A stretch of DNA of 64,000 bases. Source: Promerops cafer. Its lineage: Eukaryota; Chordata; Aves; Passeriformes; Nectariniidae. Of this stretch, positions 1 to 11,048 are shown piece by piece (the stretch's first letter is position 1; every line of letters starts with the position of its first letter). Position numbers and translations under genes: made by a program. The stretch spans positions 27,676-91,675 of the forward strand of contig VZSE01011543.1 in NCBI GenBank assembly GCA_013398275.1, written 5' to 3'. The notes under the pieces were generated by a model. The model was not told the origin of the DNA. It ran no database searches and was given only the letters and a program-made list of their open reading frames with translations.

Positions 1-129
1 CTGGGCTGGGGACAAGGCGGTGATCGGGCACAGGCGGGACTCGATGATCCCGGAGCTCTTCTCCACCCTCAAACATCCCGGGATTTTGGGAATCCGGGAT
101 AAACCTCCGGCTGCGGTCCGCCCGCATCC

Positions 130-480
130 CGTTAGCCCCCGCGCGGGGCCGCTCCGGCCCGGCCCGCTCGCTGCCCCGCGTTCCCGGCGTGCGCCGCGCT
201 TCCGGCCGCGGCTCCTTCCGGTCCCGCCAGCCGTAGAGGACGGTCGCCAGGTCGTGGGGCCGGGCCGGGCCGGGCAGAGCCGGGAACGGGCCGGGAACGG
301 GCTGGGAACGGCCGGGAGGGAGAACGGAGTCCCCCCGCCATCCCTGTCCACGTCCCGGCTGGCGGGGCAGAGCGGGTTGGGGTGTTGCGGGGAGGGCTGG
401 GAGGGGGGAGCGCTGCGACCCCTCCCGCGAGTTTCAGCGTGTCCGTGCGGGGTTCTGTCAACGGTGTCGCGACATGTCGG
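130..480. promoter_or_regulatory. CpG-rich promoter of COX4I1, probably bidirectional
   Basis: The first 480 bases are very GC- and CpG-rich and precede COX4I1. Two CTTCCGG cores (199-205 and 215-221), one and a half helical turns apart, are ETS/NRF-2 (GABP) type sites. Mammalian COX4I1 promoters are known for tandem NRF-2 sites and for divergent transcription of EMC8 (NOC4). No EMC8 exon is visible here, so it would lie left of position 1; this is inference from synteny. COX4I1 should have a short non-coding exon 1 in this region, but I could not choose its donor (candidates near 231 and 510). No TATA box is evident, as expected for a housekeeping gene. Confidence 0.6.
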
Positions 481-1007
481 GCGGGACTGAGGTGACAGGC
501 AGGGAGGGCAAGGTCAGGGGCAGGCAGCGGCTCCTTGGGGGAGCTTGGGCGGCTTTGGGCTGAGATGGGGTCACCGGAGGAACTGGAATGCCGTGAGGGT
601 GGGAATCCCTTGTGTGGGATGCCGCCCTTCCCTGGGATGTGCTCCCTGCTGAGGGGTCGCTGCAGTGGGTCTGGGATGTGCTTGGGCTCGGCTCGCTTGG
701 GGCTCCTGGAATCCGCCCAGGAATAGTTTATTTTGGAATTACATTGCCCTAGAAAGGTTATTTAAATAAGGGAATGTCCTTTGCTTCGAGTGCAGGAGGC
801 TCGGGTTAAAAACAGGGAGAGAAAGGCTCATCCAAGTCGGTTTAGTGGGAGAATATCCCATTAAATATCCTTTTCAGCACGGAGTGAAGTGCTGCCCTTT
901 GGAGAAGGAGCAGGAAATCATTAAGCTGTGGTTTTTTTTACTATAAACTCGTGGGAAATGTTCTTATTTCACCTTGGGCACTGACTGTTGCTGCCTGCCC
1001 CTGCAGG

Positions 1008-1086
1008 ATGTTGGCTTCCAGAGTGTTCAGCCTGGTCGGGAGGAGATCCATCTCCACCTCCCTGTGCCTCAGGGCACATGGACACG
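1008..1086 (+). CDS. COX4I1: COX4I1 coding exon 1 (presequence)
   Basis: Acceptor cctgcag ends at 1006, ATG follows one base later. Encodes MLASRVFSLVGRRSISTSLC through RAHGH; donor gtgggt at 1087, phase 1. Confidence 0.93.
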
Positions 1087-4000
1087 GTGGGTCCCGGCTG
1101 CTGGGGGGGCAGGGAGGGAATAAAACAGGGCCTGGAGGGGAGGAGCACAGAAAGCTGCTCTGGTGGGGTGTGGGTGAGGGGAGGGTTGCGATGGAGGGAG
1201 CTTGGGGAGGTGGCAGGAATCACAACCATGGGATCAGTCAGGTGGAAGAGGAGCTGCAAGGTCACCAAGTCCCACCAGTGCCCCGTCCCCACCTTGTCCC
1301 CGGCCCAGGGCACTGAGTGCCACCTCCAGGAATTCCTGGGACACCTGCAGGGATGGGCACTCCAACCCTCCCTGGGCAGTTCCAGTTCCTGAGCCCCCTT
1401 TCCATGGGGAAATTCCTGCTGATTCCACCCTGAGCCTGCCCTGGCCCAGCCTGAGGCCGTTCCCTCTGTTCCTGTCCCTGTTCCCTGGAGCAGAGCCTGA
1501 CTCCCCCGGCTGTCCCCTCCTGGCAGGGAGCTGTGCAGAGCCACAAGGGCCCCCCTGAGCCTCCTTTGCTCCAGGCTGAGCCCCCTCAGCTGCCCCTGGA
1601 TCCCTGACAGTGCCCAAGGCCAGGCTGGACAGGGCTTGGAGTCCTGGGACAGTGGGGGCTGTCCCTGCCCATGGCAGAGCAAGGAATGGGATGAGCTTTA
1701 AGATCCTTCCCCATGCATCCCAAACCGTGCTGTAATTCCATTTTTACTCTGTTAGAACAGGATTTATCCTAAACTCTTCACCTCCTGCATTGCCGCACTT
1801 CCGCGCTGTCGGGTTTTGTCTTGTGACCAGTCCGAGCTGTTTGTGCAGGGCCTTGACTGATGTCCCTGTGTCCCCGTGTCCCCTCAGCAGGCGTGGTCAA
1901 GGCTGAGGATTACACCCTGCCAGCCTACGTGGACCGGCGGGACGTGCCCCTGCCCGAGGTGGCCTTCGTGAGGGACCTCTCTGCGCAGCAGCGGGCGCTC
2001 AAGGAGAAGGAGAAGGCATCATGGAGCGCCCTGTCCGTGGATGAGAAAGTGGAATGTAGGTTCTGGGGGCTCTGAGGGAACTCCCAGGCAGCTACAGCAT
2101 GATTTCCATCTTCAGTGGCATGGAATGGGTTGGGTGGGAAGGGAGCTTGAAGATCATCTCCAAGGGTTCTCCAAGCCCCAGTGTCCAACCTGGCCTGGGA
2201 TGCTTTGCAGGGATCCAGGGGCAGCCACAGCTTCTCTGGACACCCTGTTCCAGGGCCTCCCCACACTCACAGGGAGGAATTTCTTCCCAGTATCCCATCT
2301 AAACCCACTCAGGAATTTCTTCCCAATATCCATCTAAACCCACAAAGCCATTCCCTTTGCCCTGGCACTCCAGGCCCTTGTCAAAAGTCTTTAGACAGCT
2401 TTTTGTTCCAGGCCATGCTTGGAACAGCTCTTAATCCTTGTTTTTCCCAGTGTCTGTGAGCAGAGCTGATCCATGAAGGAATTTTCTTAATGATGATGGA
2501 GCTCCTTGTGTGCTCCATGGTTTTAATTCCCAAGATCTTTGGTGCTGTTACAGAACATGAGATGCCCCTGCTGTGGCTTCTGTTCCATATCTAGAAGTCC
2601 CATTCAGGCATTCCTTCCTCTTCCAGAAATCAAATAATAATAATTAGATTTATTTCTTGATTCCCATCTGCTTTCAGCAAGCCAGGAAACAAATCTCTTC
2701 AATGCAACAACGTGCCATTGTTAGCCCAGCTGAGTGAAGTGAGCCCCAAACACAAACGTGGGTTTGAATGTTAATAACCATGACCTTGGCATGAACCAAA
2801 TTCCAGCTAATGAAAAGCTCCCCGTGGGTGTTTTGACTTGCAAATAAATCTGCCTCATCTTTTCTAAGTGCTCTCATGGTATCAAGGGAGAACCTGGTCT
2901 GGGAAAGGTTTAAAACTTTTTGAGGAATTGCTCCAAATTTTCTGTTGCTTTGGATTTTAAATTCCTGTGGATTTCAGTGGCAGCTGAGAAGCCTTTTGAG
3001 CTGGAAACATTGCTGTTGGAATTATTTGTTCTAGGAAGCTTTGGGGTTAATAACCACACTGGGAATTGGAGGGGAGGAAGGAGAACTCCCACTTTGCCTT
3101 CTTTTAGGTCTATACTGTAACTTGTGCCCAACTTTAGGATAATCTGTAAAATGGAGACTAAAATTGATGTGGGAGTGAAACAACTGATTGGCTTTGGTGC
3201 GTGCCAAACCTAATTTAACATCCATCCCCTTTTGGGCAGCCTCAGGCTTCATTCACCTCCCTCTGCAGAGTTCCTGGTCACCTGCAAATGGCAGGAAAAG
3301 TTCAAAGAGAGGATTTGATACTTTTTTCCCCCCAGTGTACCGGCTGAAATTCAACGAGACCTACGCAGAGATGAACAAAGGGACAAACGAGTGGAAAACC
3401 ATCCTGGGGGGAGTTCTGTTCTTCCTTGGGGTCACTGGATTGATCCTCATCTGGCAGAAGAACTTCAGTGAGTAACTCTTCCATGGAGAGCGGGATCAGG
3501 AGATGCCTGATGGGAATTCTGTGGGGTCAGGATGGTTTATGGAACAGCCAGAACGGGGACTTCCAGCAGGAGGTGTCTGTTAGTCCCTGACAACTCCATC
3601 CTGGAGCTGTAACTTGTGGGGATGTAGCAGAAATATTCAGGAAGCTGACTCACAGAAAGGGAGTGGAGCTTTGGGAGGACAGGAAATGGAAGGGAATGAG
3701 TGGTGAGATTCCTGATCCCAGAGCTTCCCCTCCTTTGCTGCCTTGGGTAATGAACATTTGGGTTTCTGCCACGTTTGGCTGCTTTCCCAGCTAAGAATCT
3801 GACCTCCAGGGAGCCTCCAGCTGCCGGGAGGCAGAGCAGCAGTTAAAGGAGCTGCTTCCTGCCTTGAGGCTCCCAAAAATAGGAAAGCAGGAAGCTGTTA
3901 TCTTGGTGATGAAGGAAACCACTGGAGAATCCATGTGGGAGTGTGGTTTGAGCTGGATGCTGCAGAAACTGAAGGCAGGGAGTGGAGATTTGAACAGATG

Positions 4001-4425
4001 ACAGAATCACAGGCTGGTTTGGGTTCGAAGGGATCTTGAAGATTATCCCATCTCCCCTCCATCCATGGGCAGGGACACTTCCCACTATCCCAGGTTTCTC
4101 CAAGCCCCATCCAACCTGGCCTTGGACACTTCCAGGGATGGGCCAGCCACAGCTTCTCTGGGCACCCTGCTCCAGTGGGATGACTTCAGGGGGAAAAAAC
4201 CCTTTTATTAGTGAAACTTAGCCCAAAATTCCCAACTTGCTCACGTGGCATGAGGACATAATTCCCTGATTCCCTTCCCATCCTGCAGTGTACGGCCCCA
4301 TCCCGCACACCTTCTCCGAGGAGTGGGTGTCGGCTCAGACCAAGAGGATGTTGGACATGAGGGTTAACCCCGTGCAGGGCATCTCATCCCAGTGGGATTT
4401 TGACAAGAACGAATGGAAGAAATAA
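1008..4425 (+). CDS. COX4I1: Cytochrome c oxidase subunit 4 isoform 1, mitochondrial
   Basis: Nuclear-encoded subunit IV of respiratory complex IV in the inner mitochondrial membrane, a regulatory, assembly-critical subunit. Coding exons join as 1008-1086, 1891-2055, 3336-3467 and 4289-4425, giving 170 residues (human 169). Start MLASRVFSLVGRRS is a basic, Ser/Arg-rich mitochondrial presequence of about 22 residues. Then come the matrix domain (AYVDRRDVPLPEV, KEKEKASWSALS), the KFNETYAEMNKGTNEWKT segment, one transmembrane helix (LGGVLFFLGVTGLILIW), and the C-terminal YGPIPHTFSEEWV, TKRMLDMRVNPVQG and KNEWKK stop. All four introns have GT-AG ends and phases agree. Oddities: a NAGNAG acceptor at exon 3 (one optional residue), FMYGP where human has YVYGP, and a stop codon that overlaps an AATAAA hexamer. 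Confidence 0.97.
1246..1590 (-). repeat. CR1-type LINE 3' fragment, antisense
   Basis: In COX4I1 intron 1. Resembles a passerine CR1 subfamily read in reverse, with the landmarks cctgagcctgccctggccc and gagcagagcctgactccc. It abuts a sense-oriented CR1 tail at 1591. Confidence 0.6.
1591..1740 (+). repeat. CR1 3' tail, sense
   Basis: Sense CR1 end: a 'cccaaggccaggctggacag' segment, then the chicken-repeat motif tgtccctgcccatggcag, then gatgagctttaagatccttcc. Head-to-head with the preceding antisense fragment. Confidence 0.7.
1891..2055 (+). CDS. COX4I1: COX4I1 coding exon 2
   Basis: Encodes the N-terminal matrix part from VVKAEDYTLPAYVDRR to SVDEKVE. The acceptor reads cagcag, so splicing could use 1888 or 1891; both keep frame. 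Donor gtaggt at 2056 splits the Leu codon completed by the next exon. Confidence 0.93.
2117..2425 (-). repeat. CR1 fragment, antisense
   Basis: Starts ggcatggaatgggttgggtg, then gcttgaagatcatctcc, the ccaacctggcctggga block and ttctctggacaccctgttcc. It carries an internal duplication of the ggaatttcttccca/atctaaaccc segment (2275-2340). Lies in COX4I1 intron 2. Confidence 0.8.
2400..2548 (+). repeat. Duplicated block, copy 1 (COX4I1 intron)
   Basis: About 150 bases closely repeated at 4706-4862 in the same orientation. Positions 2450-2513 are identical to 4751-4814 (64 of 64 by eye). It begins inside the end of the CR1 fragment and continues beyond it. Confidence 0.85.
3336..3467 (+). CDS. 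COX4I1: COX4I1 coding exon 3 (transmembrane helix)
   Basis: Pyrimidine tract and cag at 3333-3335 precede TGTACCGG. Encodes YRLKFNETYAEMN, the single hydrophobic helix and WQKNF; donor gtgagt at 3468. Confidence 0.94.
3999..4185 (-). repeat. CR1 fragment, antisense
   Basis: Acagaatcacaggctggtttgggttcg start, then gcagggacacttcccacta, ccatccaacctggccttgg and ttctctgggcaccctgctcc, in the last COX4I1 intron. Confidence 0.85.
4289..4425 (+). CDS. COX4I1: COX4I1 last coding exon
   Basis: Acceptor ctgcag at 4283-4288. Encodes YGPIPHTFSEEW through DFDKNEWKK and stop TAA at 4423-4425. Confidence 0.95.
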
Positions 4426-4532
4426 AGCAACTCAGTGGAACCTGCTCTGCTTGAATATGAAATGATTCCATCACCCGTATGTGACCTCGTTGCTTGTTGT
4501 ACTGGAACACCCTCTCCACCTCCAGAAATGCT

Positions 4533-4538
4533 AATAAA
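4533..4538 (+). terminator. COX4I1: COX4I1 polyadenylation signal
   Basis: Canonical AATAAA 108 bases after the stop codon, followed by a GT-rich stretch (tgtctggtt). This would give a short 3' UTR ending near 4555, in line with the short UTR of vertebrate COX4I1. Another AATAAA overlaps the stop codon at 4421-4426. Confidence 0.7.
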
Positions 4539-4705
4539 TGTCTGGTTAACTTGAGAGGTGCCTGCTGCTGGTCTCTGGATGGGTTTGTTGGGGTGGGACA
4601 TTGGGTTCCTGAACAAGATTTGCTTCTTGGCTTGGTGTTTTCAGGGCTAAGAAAGCTGCTGCCAAATTTCTCCCTTCAGCTGAGCCGGTGTCTCCTGGAC
4701 TCTGC

Positions 4706-4862
4706 AGGTTTTTGTTCCTGGAATAGCTCCTAATCCCTGTTTTTCCCAGTGTGTCTGTGAGCAGAGCTGATCCATGAAGGAATTTTCTTAATGATGATGG
4801 AGCTCCTTGTGTGCCCACACGTGGACATCCATGGTCTTTATTCCCAACATCTTTGGTCTCTC
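4706..4862 (+). repeat. Duplicated block, copy 2 (downstream of COX4I1)
   Basis: Partner of 2400-2548. It contains a short extra stretch (around 4815-4828) missing from copy 1 and lacks the CR1 sequence that borders copy 1. Confidence 0.85.
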
Positions 4863-5487
4863 TGATCCCTGCCCCACTGAAGCCTAAACCAAACTTGGAC
4901 TTAAATTTGCTCTTTTCCTGATGGGACAGGAAACCATCAGGAAATTGATGTTGTGCTTTAGGACCTGTGGTGGGGTCTCAGCCACTTGCTGGCCCCTCTT
5001 TCCCTTCCACTCAGAAATTTGGGAAGCTTTTTAAGGTGAGCTAATCTGGTGAGAATTAAGCAATGAGCTCTGCTTCCTACACCTGAATAATTCTTTAAGC
5101 GATACATTTATCTCTGGCGTGCTGAGAAGGATGAGGGAGACAATCCCAGGCTGGTGGTGGCTGGAATTCTGCTTTTCCCTGCTTTTTGCTCAGCTCCTGC
5201 CTCTGGCAGCCTGGTGGCACCGACCTGGGTGAGGGACACGGAGCTGCCAGGGGTTTGTGCCTGGAAAATTGGTGTTTTGATGCAAATGCTGGAGTTTCAG
5301 TGCTGCTGGGATAACGGAGTTGTTCCTCCCAGGATAAGGGAGTTGTTTCTCCTGGGACTGTCCTTCCCAAAAAGCTGTGGAACCCCAGGGAGGCCAGGAG
5401 AGAAACCTGAGCCTTGCCATGATCCCAGATCCTTATTTCATCCTCCCCTTCCCAGCACCAGCCACTCTCTGCTCCCTTTCCCCCCAG
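4863..5487. other. Intergenic, COX4I1 to phosphatase gene
   Basis: Unique-looking sequence of moderate GC content. No repeat, coding exon or clear core promoter motif recognised, though the phosphatase promoter should be here or a little further right. Confidence 0.5.
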
Positions 5488-5693
5488 AGCAGCGGCGGGA
5501 CCCGCCGGAGCAGCCTGCAGGTGAGCTGAGTTTGCCAGGGCCCTGCTTGCTCCCTCCCGGCGTGCTTCCCTTCCTCCTGCTCTTGGAGGGGGTCAGATCT
5601 CACCATCCTCCCTGGGAATTTCGGGTGTTTATTTGCAGGTAGCCTTGGAGACTGAGAAACCACCCGAATCCTGATCCTGGGGAGAGAAAATCC
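5488..5693 (+). other. Possible 5' UTR exons of the DUSP22-like gene
   Basis: A GC-rich 33-base segment (5488-5520) lies between a good acceptor (ccccccag) and donor (gtgagc). A second acceptor (atttgcag) at 5631-5638 precedes the start-codon exon. This suggests a split 5' UTR, but it is inferred only from splice-site look-alikes. Confidence 0.35.
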
Positions 5694-5714
5694 ATGGGGA
5701 GTGGAATGAGCAAG
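5694..5714 (+). CDS. DUSP22A: DUSP22-like coding exon 1 (myristoylation motif)
   Basis: Encodes only MGSGMSK; donor gtacag at 5715, phase 0. Chosen because it joins directly to IVTGLYLGNIR, as in the family's MGNGMxK start. Confidence 0.85.
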
Positions 5715-8700
5715 GTACAGGGGGACTGGGATGGTGGCCAGCATGTCCTCTTCTTCTGCAGCCCATGGATGCACTTCTCAGGTCCCTAAATACAACTATC
5801 TGCACCTTCCCCTTTCCCACACCCCTTTGGAATTCCAAGCACTTCAAGAGAATTAAGAAAACAAACAGGGATTTAAATCCAGTGTTTATATCCGAGGTGA
5901 AGAGCTCAGTGTCTGCAGGTGTCAGAAAAGTGACAGCTGGCATTAAATGCTCATCCCTGGGGTGGTAAAACCTTGGCATTTTCATCCTCAGGGATAACAG
6001 GGGTCCCTGCAGGGAAATTCCCCCCTTTCCACCCTTGGGGTGTGCCCCAGCAATGGGGGAAGTGTGGTTTCAGTGCTGCTTTTTCCTCCAGGGCTGGAGG
6101 AGGGGATCAGTTTCTGTTGGTGTCCTTAAATAACCACTTGGAATGTGAGTCCTCCAGTTTAAAATTAGACTCTGGGACAACAACAGAGAGATCAGATCAG
6201 GGCAGACTCCCTCTGCATGGCTCTGATGTGGTTTAACACCGGGGGTTCATCCCCTGTGAACTCAGCCTGACAGGCAAAGTGGCTTTTACAGCCACCAAAC
6301 CCTTTTGGGGAGCCCAGGCTGTTGTTGCCAAGGGCTGGATTGGTGCAAACACTTTTGTAGGATCCAGTTTTGGACTCCATAGGATGCAGGGCTCTGCATT
6401 CCCCTTCACAGTTTGTGCTGTGCTGAATCCAGGTGTTTGCACCCAGGAATGGGCTGGGGTTCAGCTGGATGTGACCCAGTGCTGTTGAAAACCCTAAAAC
6501 TCCTCAAACCAGGGCTCTTCTGCCAGATGGGCACCAGCAAGTCCAGCTGATAATCAGCTCTGTCTTTCTGTGCCTCTGGAAATGTTCTGGCAGGTTCTTA
6601 CACCCCTTAAACCCCCTGAGCTGTCCCTTTTCTCCTTCATAACCCTGCAGCAGCAAGTTGGAGACCAAATTTGCAGCCTTGACATCTCTTTAACTGCAAT
6701 AAATATAAATCCTGCTATAAATAGTGTCCATCCATCCCCAGCTGGCAGATGCAACCTTTGAAACTCCAGAGGATCACATCCAAACTCCTCCCATCTCTGT
6801 GCTGAGTTTTTCTGAGCTCTGCTCTCCTGAGGGGTTTGGACTCAGCTTTTCCTGGTTGTTTATGAAGATGATCCCTGGATTTGGGTGCTTGGTTTGGCAT
6901 GGCCTGGGGAGTTTGGTGCCAGGTGTCCTGGTCCTGCTGGAACCAGACCTGGAGCTCATTCCCACCACGTCAGATGTACCTTGTTCCTGAATTCTGTCTC
7001 CTTTTTGTCACCTCCCAGATTGTCACTGGCCTTTACCTCGGGAATATTCGTGGTGAGTGTCTTTCCCTGCCCCTCCGTGGTGCTGTGGGATCCTTGGGCA
7101 GCTGGCAGGGCTGGAGGATTCCTCTCCTTGGCAGCTCCGTGTGCTCCCAACTGGGAATCTCAGCATCTTCCAGAGCTGCCCCAAATCCCCATCCCAATTC
7201 CCAGTGATCCCAGTCTAGCCCAGGAAAGGGATGTCCACTGGGAGCTGTGGTCACCAGCCATGCAGGAAATTCATGGCATATCTGGAAACCTCCTCAACAG
7301 CAAGGACACAAGAGCCTTTTCTGAGTTATCAGGGTAATTCCTGATTTTGGGGATGGCTTTAGGAACCTGCTGAGTGCCTGGTGCATCCCAGGGGGATTTT
7401 CCTTGGAAGGAGGAGTCCAACCCTGCACTGTGTGGGATGAGGCAGTGGGGAGGGCTGGAAGGGGGTCAGGGGGTGGGGGTGATGGGTCTGGGTCCCAGCA
7501 GGGCAGGTAATTCCCACGTGGCTCCCGTTTCCAGACTCTGAGGACCATGAGAACCTGCTGAGGAAGGGGGTGACCCACATCCTGTCCGTCCACAACCGTG
7601 CCAAGCCCGTGCTGGAGGTGCGTGCCTGGGTGGGGGGCCTGGGGACCACCTGGGGCAGCAGGAGCTGGGAAGGGACACCCAGGAGCTTCTCCTGGCCTGG
7701 GGAGAAGCAATGCTGGATTTGCACCGATTTGCACCGATTTACACCGATTTACACCAGGCAGTGCTGCCCAAAGCAGCTCAGTGATGGATTTGGGGAGGGG
7801 GCAGCGGGGTGTTTGGGGCATCGCTCGGTGGTTTTTGGGGGGCAGGCGGGACCCGCAGCGCTGCGGGGCCGGGCCCGGCGGGTGCCCGGTGCTGCCGGGG
7901 GGTCCCCACGAGAGGGCGGCGGCGCCCCGCGAATGGAGCCCCGGCGGGGAGGGGACACAGCGGGACCCGCTCCCGGAGCTGGCACTGCCTGCTCGGGGTC
8001 CCCGCTTCTGCAGTCTCGCTGATCCCCGGAGCGCTGCGGGATCCGCGGTGGGGAAACTGAGGCAGGAGGGAGGTGCCCCGGGATGATGCCAGAGGTGTCG
8101 GACTCGTCGCTCGTGCACAAATCCTGCCCGGGTGGTTCCATGCGCCAGGAGCAGCTGCAGGTTCAGATCCCAGGATGTGAAAGCAGTGAGGGGCACGGCC
8201 GTGGGGTGCTGGTACCTGATGGGGGGCAGGGACACCTTCCACTGTCCCAGGCTGCTCCAAGCCCCAGTGTCCAGCCTGGCCTTGGGCACTGCCAGGGATC
8301 CAGGGGCAGCCACAGCTGCTCTGGGCACCTGTGCCAGGGCCTGCCCACCCTCCCAGGGAACAATTCCTAATTCCCAATATCCCATCCAGCCCTGCCCTCT
8401 GGCAGTGGGAGCCATTCCCTGTGTCCTGTCCCTCCATCCCTTGTCCCCAGTCCCTCTGCAGCTCTCCTGGAGCCCCTTTAGGCCCTGGCAGGGCCCTGAG
8501 CTCTCCCTGGAGCCTTCTCCTCTCCAGGTGAGCACCCCCAGCTCTCCCAGGCTGGCTCCAGAGCAGTTTTCCCAGCTTTTGGAGCATTTCCCTGGCTCCT
8601 CTGGACTCTCTCCAGCAGCTCCACATCCTCCTTGTGCTGGGGGTGCTTCACCCCAATGCTGGGATGCTGCAGAACGGGACCACCAGAACCCCTCTTCCTT

Positions 8701-11011
8701 TTGGGGCCACCATGGGGAGGGAACCCCAACACAACCCCAGCTGGAGCCTTTCCCCTGCTGAGTAACGGGACCGGGACAGAGCCGCGGGGGAGGGCAAACG
8801 CCTCGGGGCTGGGCCAGACGGGGAGCAAAGCGCAGGGAGCGCTTACAACGGGGAGCAAAGCGCAGGGAGCGCTTACAACGGGGAGCAAAGCGCTCAGCAT
8901 GCTTACAACGAGGAGCAAAGCGCACGGAGCGCTTACACCATGGAGGAAAGCGCACGGAGCACTTACAACGGGGAGCAAAGCGCACGGAGCGCTTACAACG
9001 GGGAGCAAAGCGCACGGAGCGCTTACACCACGGAGCAAAGTGCTCAGCATGCTTACAACGGGGAGCAAAGCGCAGGGAACACTTACAATGGGGACCAAAG
9101 CGCTTGGAGTGCTTACAACGGGGAGAAAAGCGTGGGGAGCGCTTACAACACGGAGCAAAGCACACAGAGTGCTTACAACGGGGAGCAAAGCGCACGGAGC
9201 GCTTACAACGGGGAGCAAAGCACACGGAGCGCTTACAACGGGGAGCAAAGCGCACGGAGCGCTTGCACCACGGAGCAAAGCGCACGGAGCGCTTGCACCA
9301 CGGAGCAAAGCCGCGCAAAGGGGAAGCGGGAGGGCACGGGGGGTTGAGCAACGTGTCAATCACGGCCCCGAGCCGGTGACCGCAAACCCCGGCACCGCTG
9401 CCGTGCGTGGCCCCGGGATGGGGACGCCCGGCCCCGTGGGGAGCTGCTGGAGTAATCCGGGGCTGGGAGCTGTGGGTCGGGGTTTGGGGTGGGTTGAGGT
9501 CCTTTTGGCTTCTCCACGGTGGATTTGGTGGCGGGGTGGCTCTTCCCGGTGTGGCTGGGATGGCACCAGGTACGGAGCTGTGGATGGGATCATCCCTGTG
9601 CCCATCCTGCTCTGCCCCTTCCTTCCTTAAATAATCCACTTTTTCCAGCCTCCTGGGCTGGACGGCGCTCCAGGGCGTTGGGCTGGAGAGCCAGGAGGGA
9701 CCTGATGGAGATGGGACTGGCTGCAGGATTTCCCCCCCGTTTTGCTAAGAAAGGATTAAAAAAAACCCCCAACCCCCAGATAAAAAGGATCTAAATTTAG
9801 CTCTGAACAGGGAGGATCGAGGAAGCGATGTTTTAAGGAGAGGAAAGTAATCTGACCTAGGCCAGCAGGCAGCAGATGATTTATGGGGTATTAAAAGGAT
9901 GGGGAGGAAATAACTCATTGATGAGAGTGGCTTTGTCAGTGAACGTCTTCCTGGTGGAGTTTGGGGCTCCCTGGCTCTGTTTTGGGGGGCTCCTGAATAT
10001 TTTAGTTGTCCCCACAGCCTGGCCTGTCCTGTGGGATTGAGAGGAAATCGCCTGAGGTGGGATGGATGCACCCATCCATTGCAGCAGAGCAAACCCCAAA
10101 GTGGTTTTCAGCTTTCTTCTCCCCTCAAGGTCAACTGAGAAAGGAAAAAAAAAAAATATAAATGGAGGATTTTGTGATTCTTGGAGGTATTTCATGTCTA
10201 TTTTATTTTGCATTGCAGGACATGACCTATCTGTGTATCTCAGCCTCGGATTCATCCAGTCAAAACCTGTAAGTGATTTCCCATCTTTTTTCCTGTTGGC
10301 AGCTGTTGGTCAATAAAAGCTCAGGTTCTGCAGGATGAACGTTTAGTCCATTCATGCTGTGAAATTTCACATAATCCCTGAGCTTCCCAGAAGCTGGGGT
10401 TCATTTTTGTGTGGTAAATAACATTTTAGGGCTTAAAATCTATTTTTAATGTGTGTTTGCAGTCAGGAAATGTAATTTTTCTTCAAGTTTCAGAGTTATT
10501 CCACTGGGCAGGATTGAAAATTGGAGTGTTAGAAAGATGATTTGTGTCAGTCTTCAAGGCATTTTTTTTTTTCAAAGAGGAATTTATCAAAATATAAATT
10601 TTTTTTCACCACATAAAGCTCGTAACTCTTGGAATGCTGTTTTGGAGATGAAGCTGCTGAGAGGAGCTGGGAGGAATTCCCAGGATTTTGTGGGATGCTG
10701 CTGCTTTGGGTGACGGGCACCCATAAATCATCCACTTGCACCAGCAAATTGGCAAATCCACGGGGTTTTTCTCTCCAATCAAACTCTAAAAAGCATCAAA
10801 ACCCAATTTCCAAGGCCCTGCCTGTGGAGGTGCTGGCTTTTCCAGCATCCTTGGGAGCAGCCGTGCCTGGGGGTGGAATTCTGCTTGCTCATGCTCCCGC
10901 TGAGCGGAAAGAGGAGCTTTACAAGAAAACCCTGCCTCAGCAAGAACTGGGATTTTTGGTTGTTATTTTTTCCCCCTTCGCTCATTTCTTTGTGGTGTGG
11001 CTACGAAAGGG

Positions 11012-11048
<37 letters not shown>

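Noticed and set aside
1..130. Possible exon of the left neighbour (EMC8)
   Set aside because: No frame on either strand resembles the EMC8 N-terminus; a forward peptide (SMIPELFSTLKH) is not recognised.
8821..9312. CRISPR-like regular 30-bp repeats
   Set aside because: Units are directly adjacent with no spacers, in a vertebrate intron.
7294..9639. 781-codon minus-strand ORF with Cys/Arg-rich 10-residue repeats
   Set aside because: It exists because the 30-bp minisatellite and an antisense CR1 lack stops; it also runs across a real phosphatase exon on the other strand.
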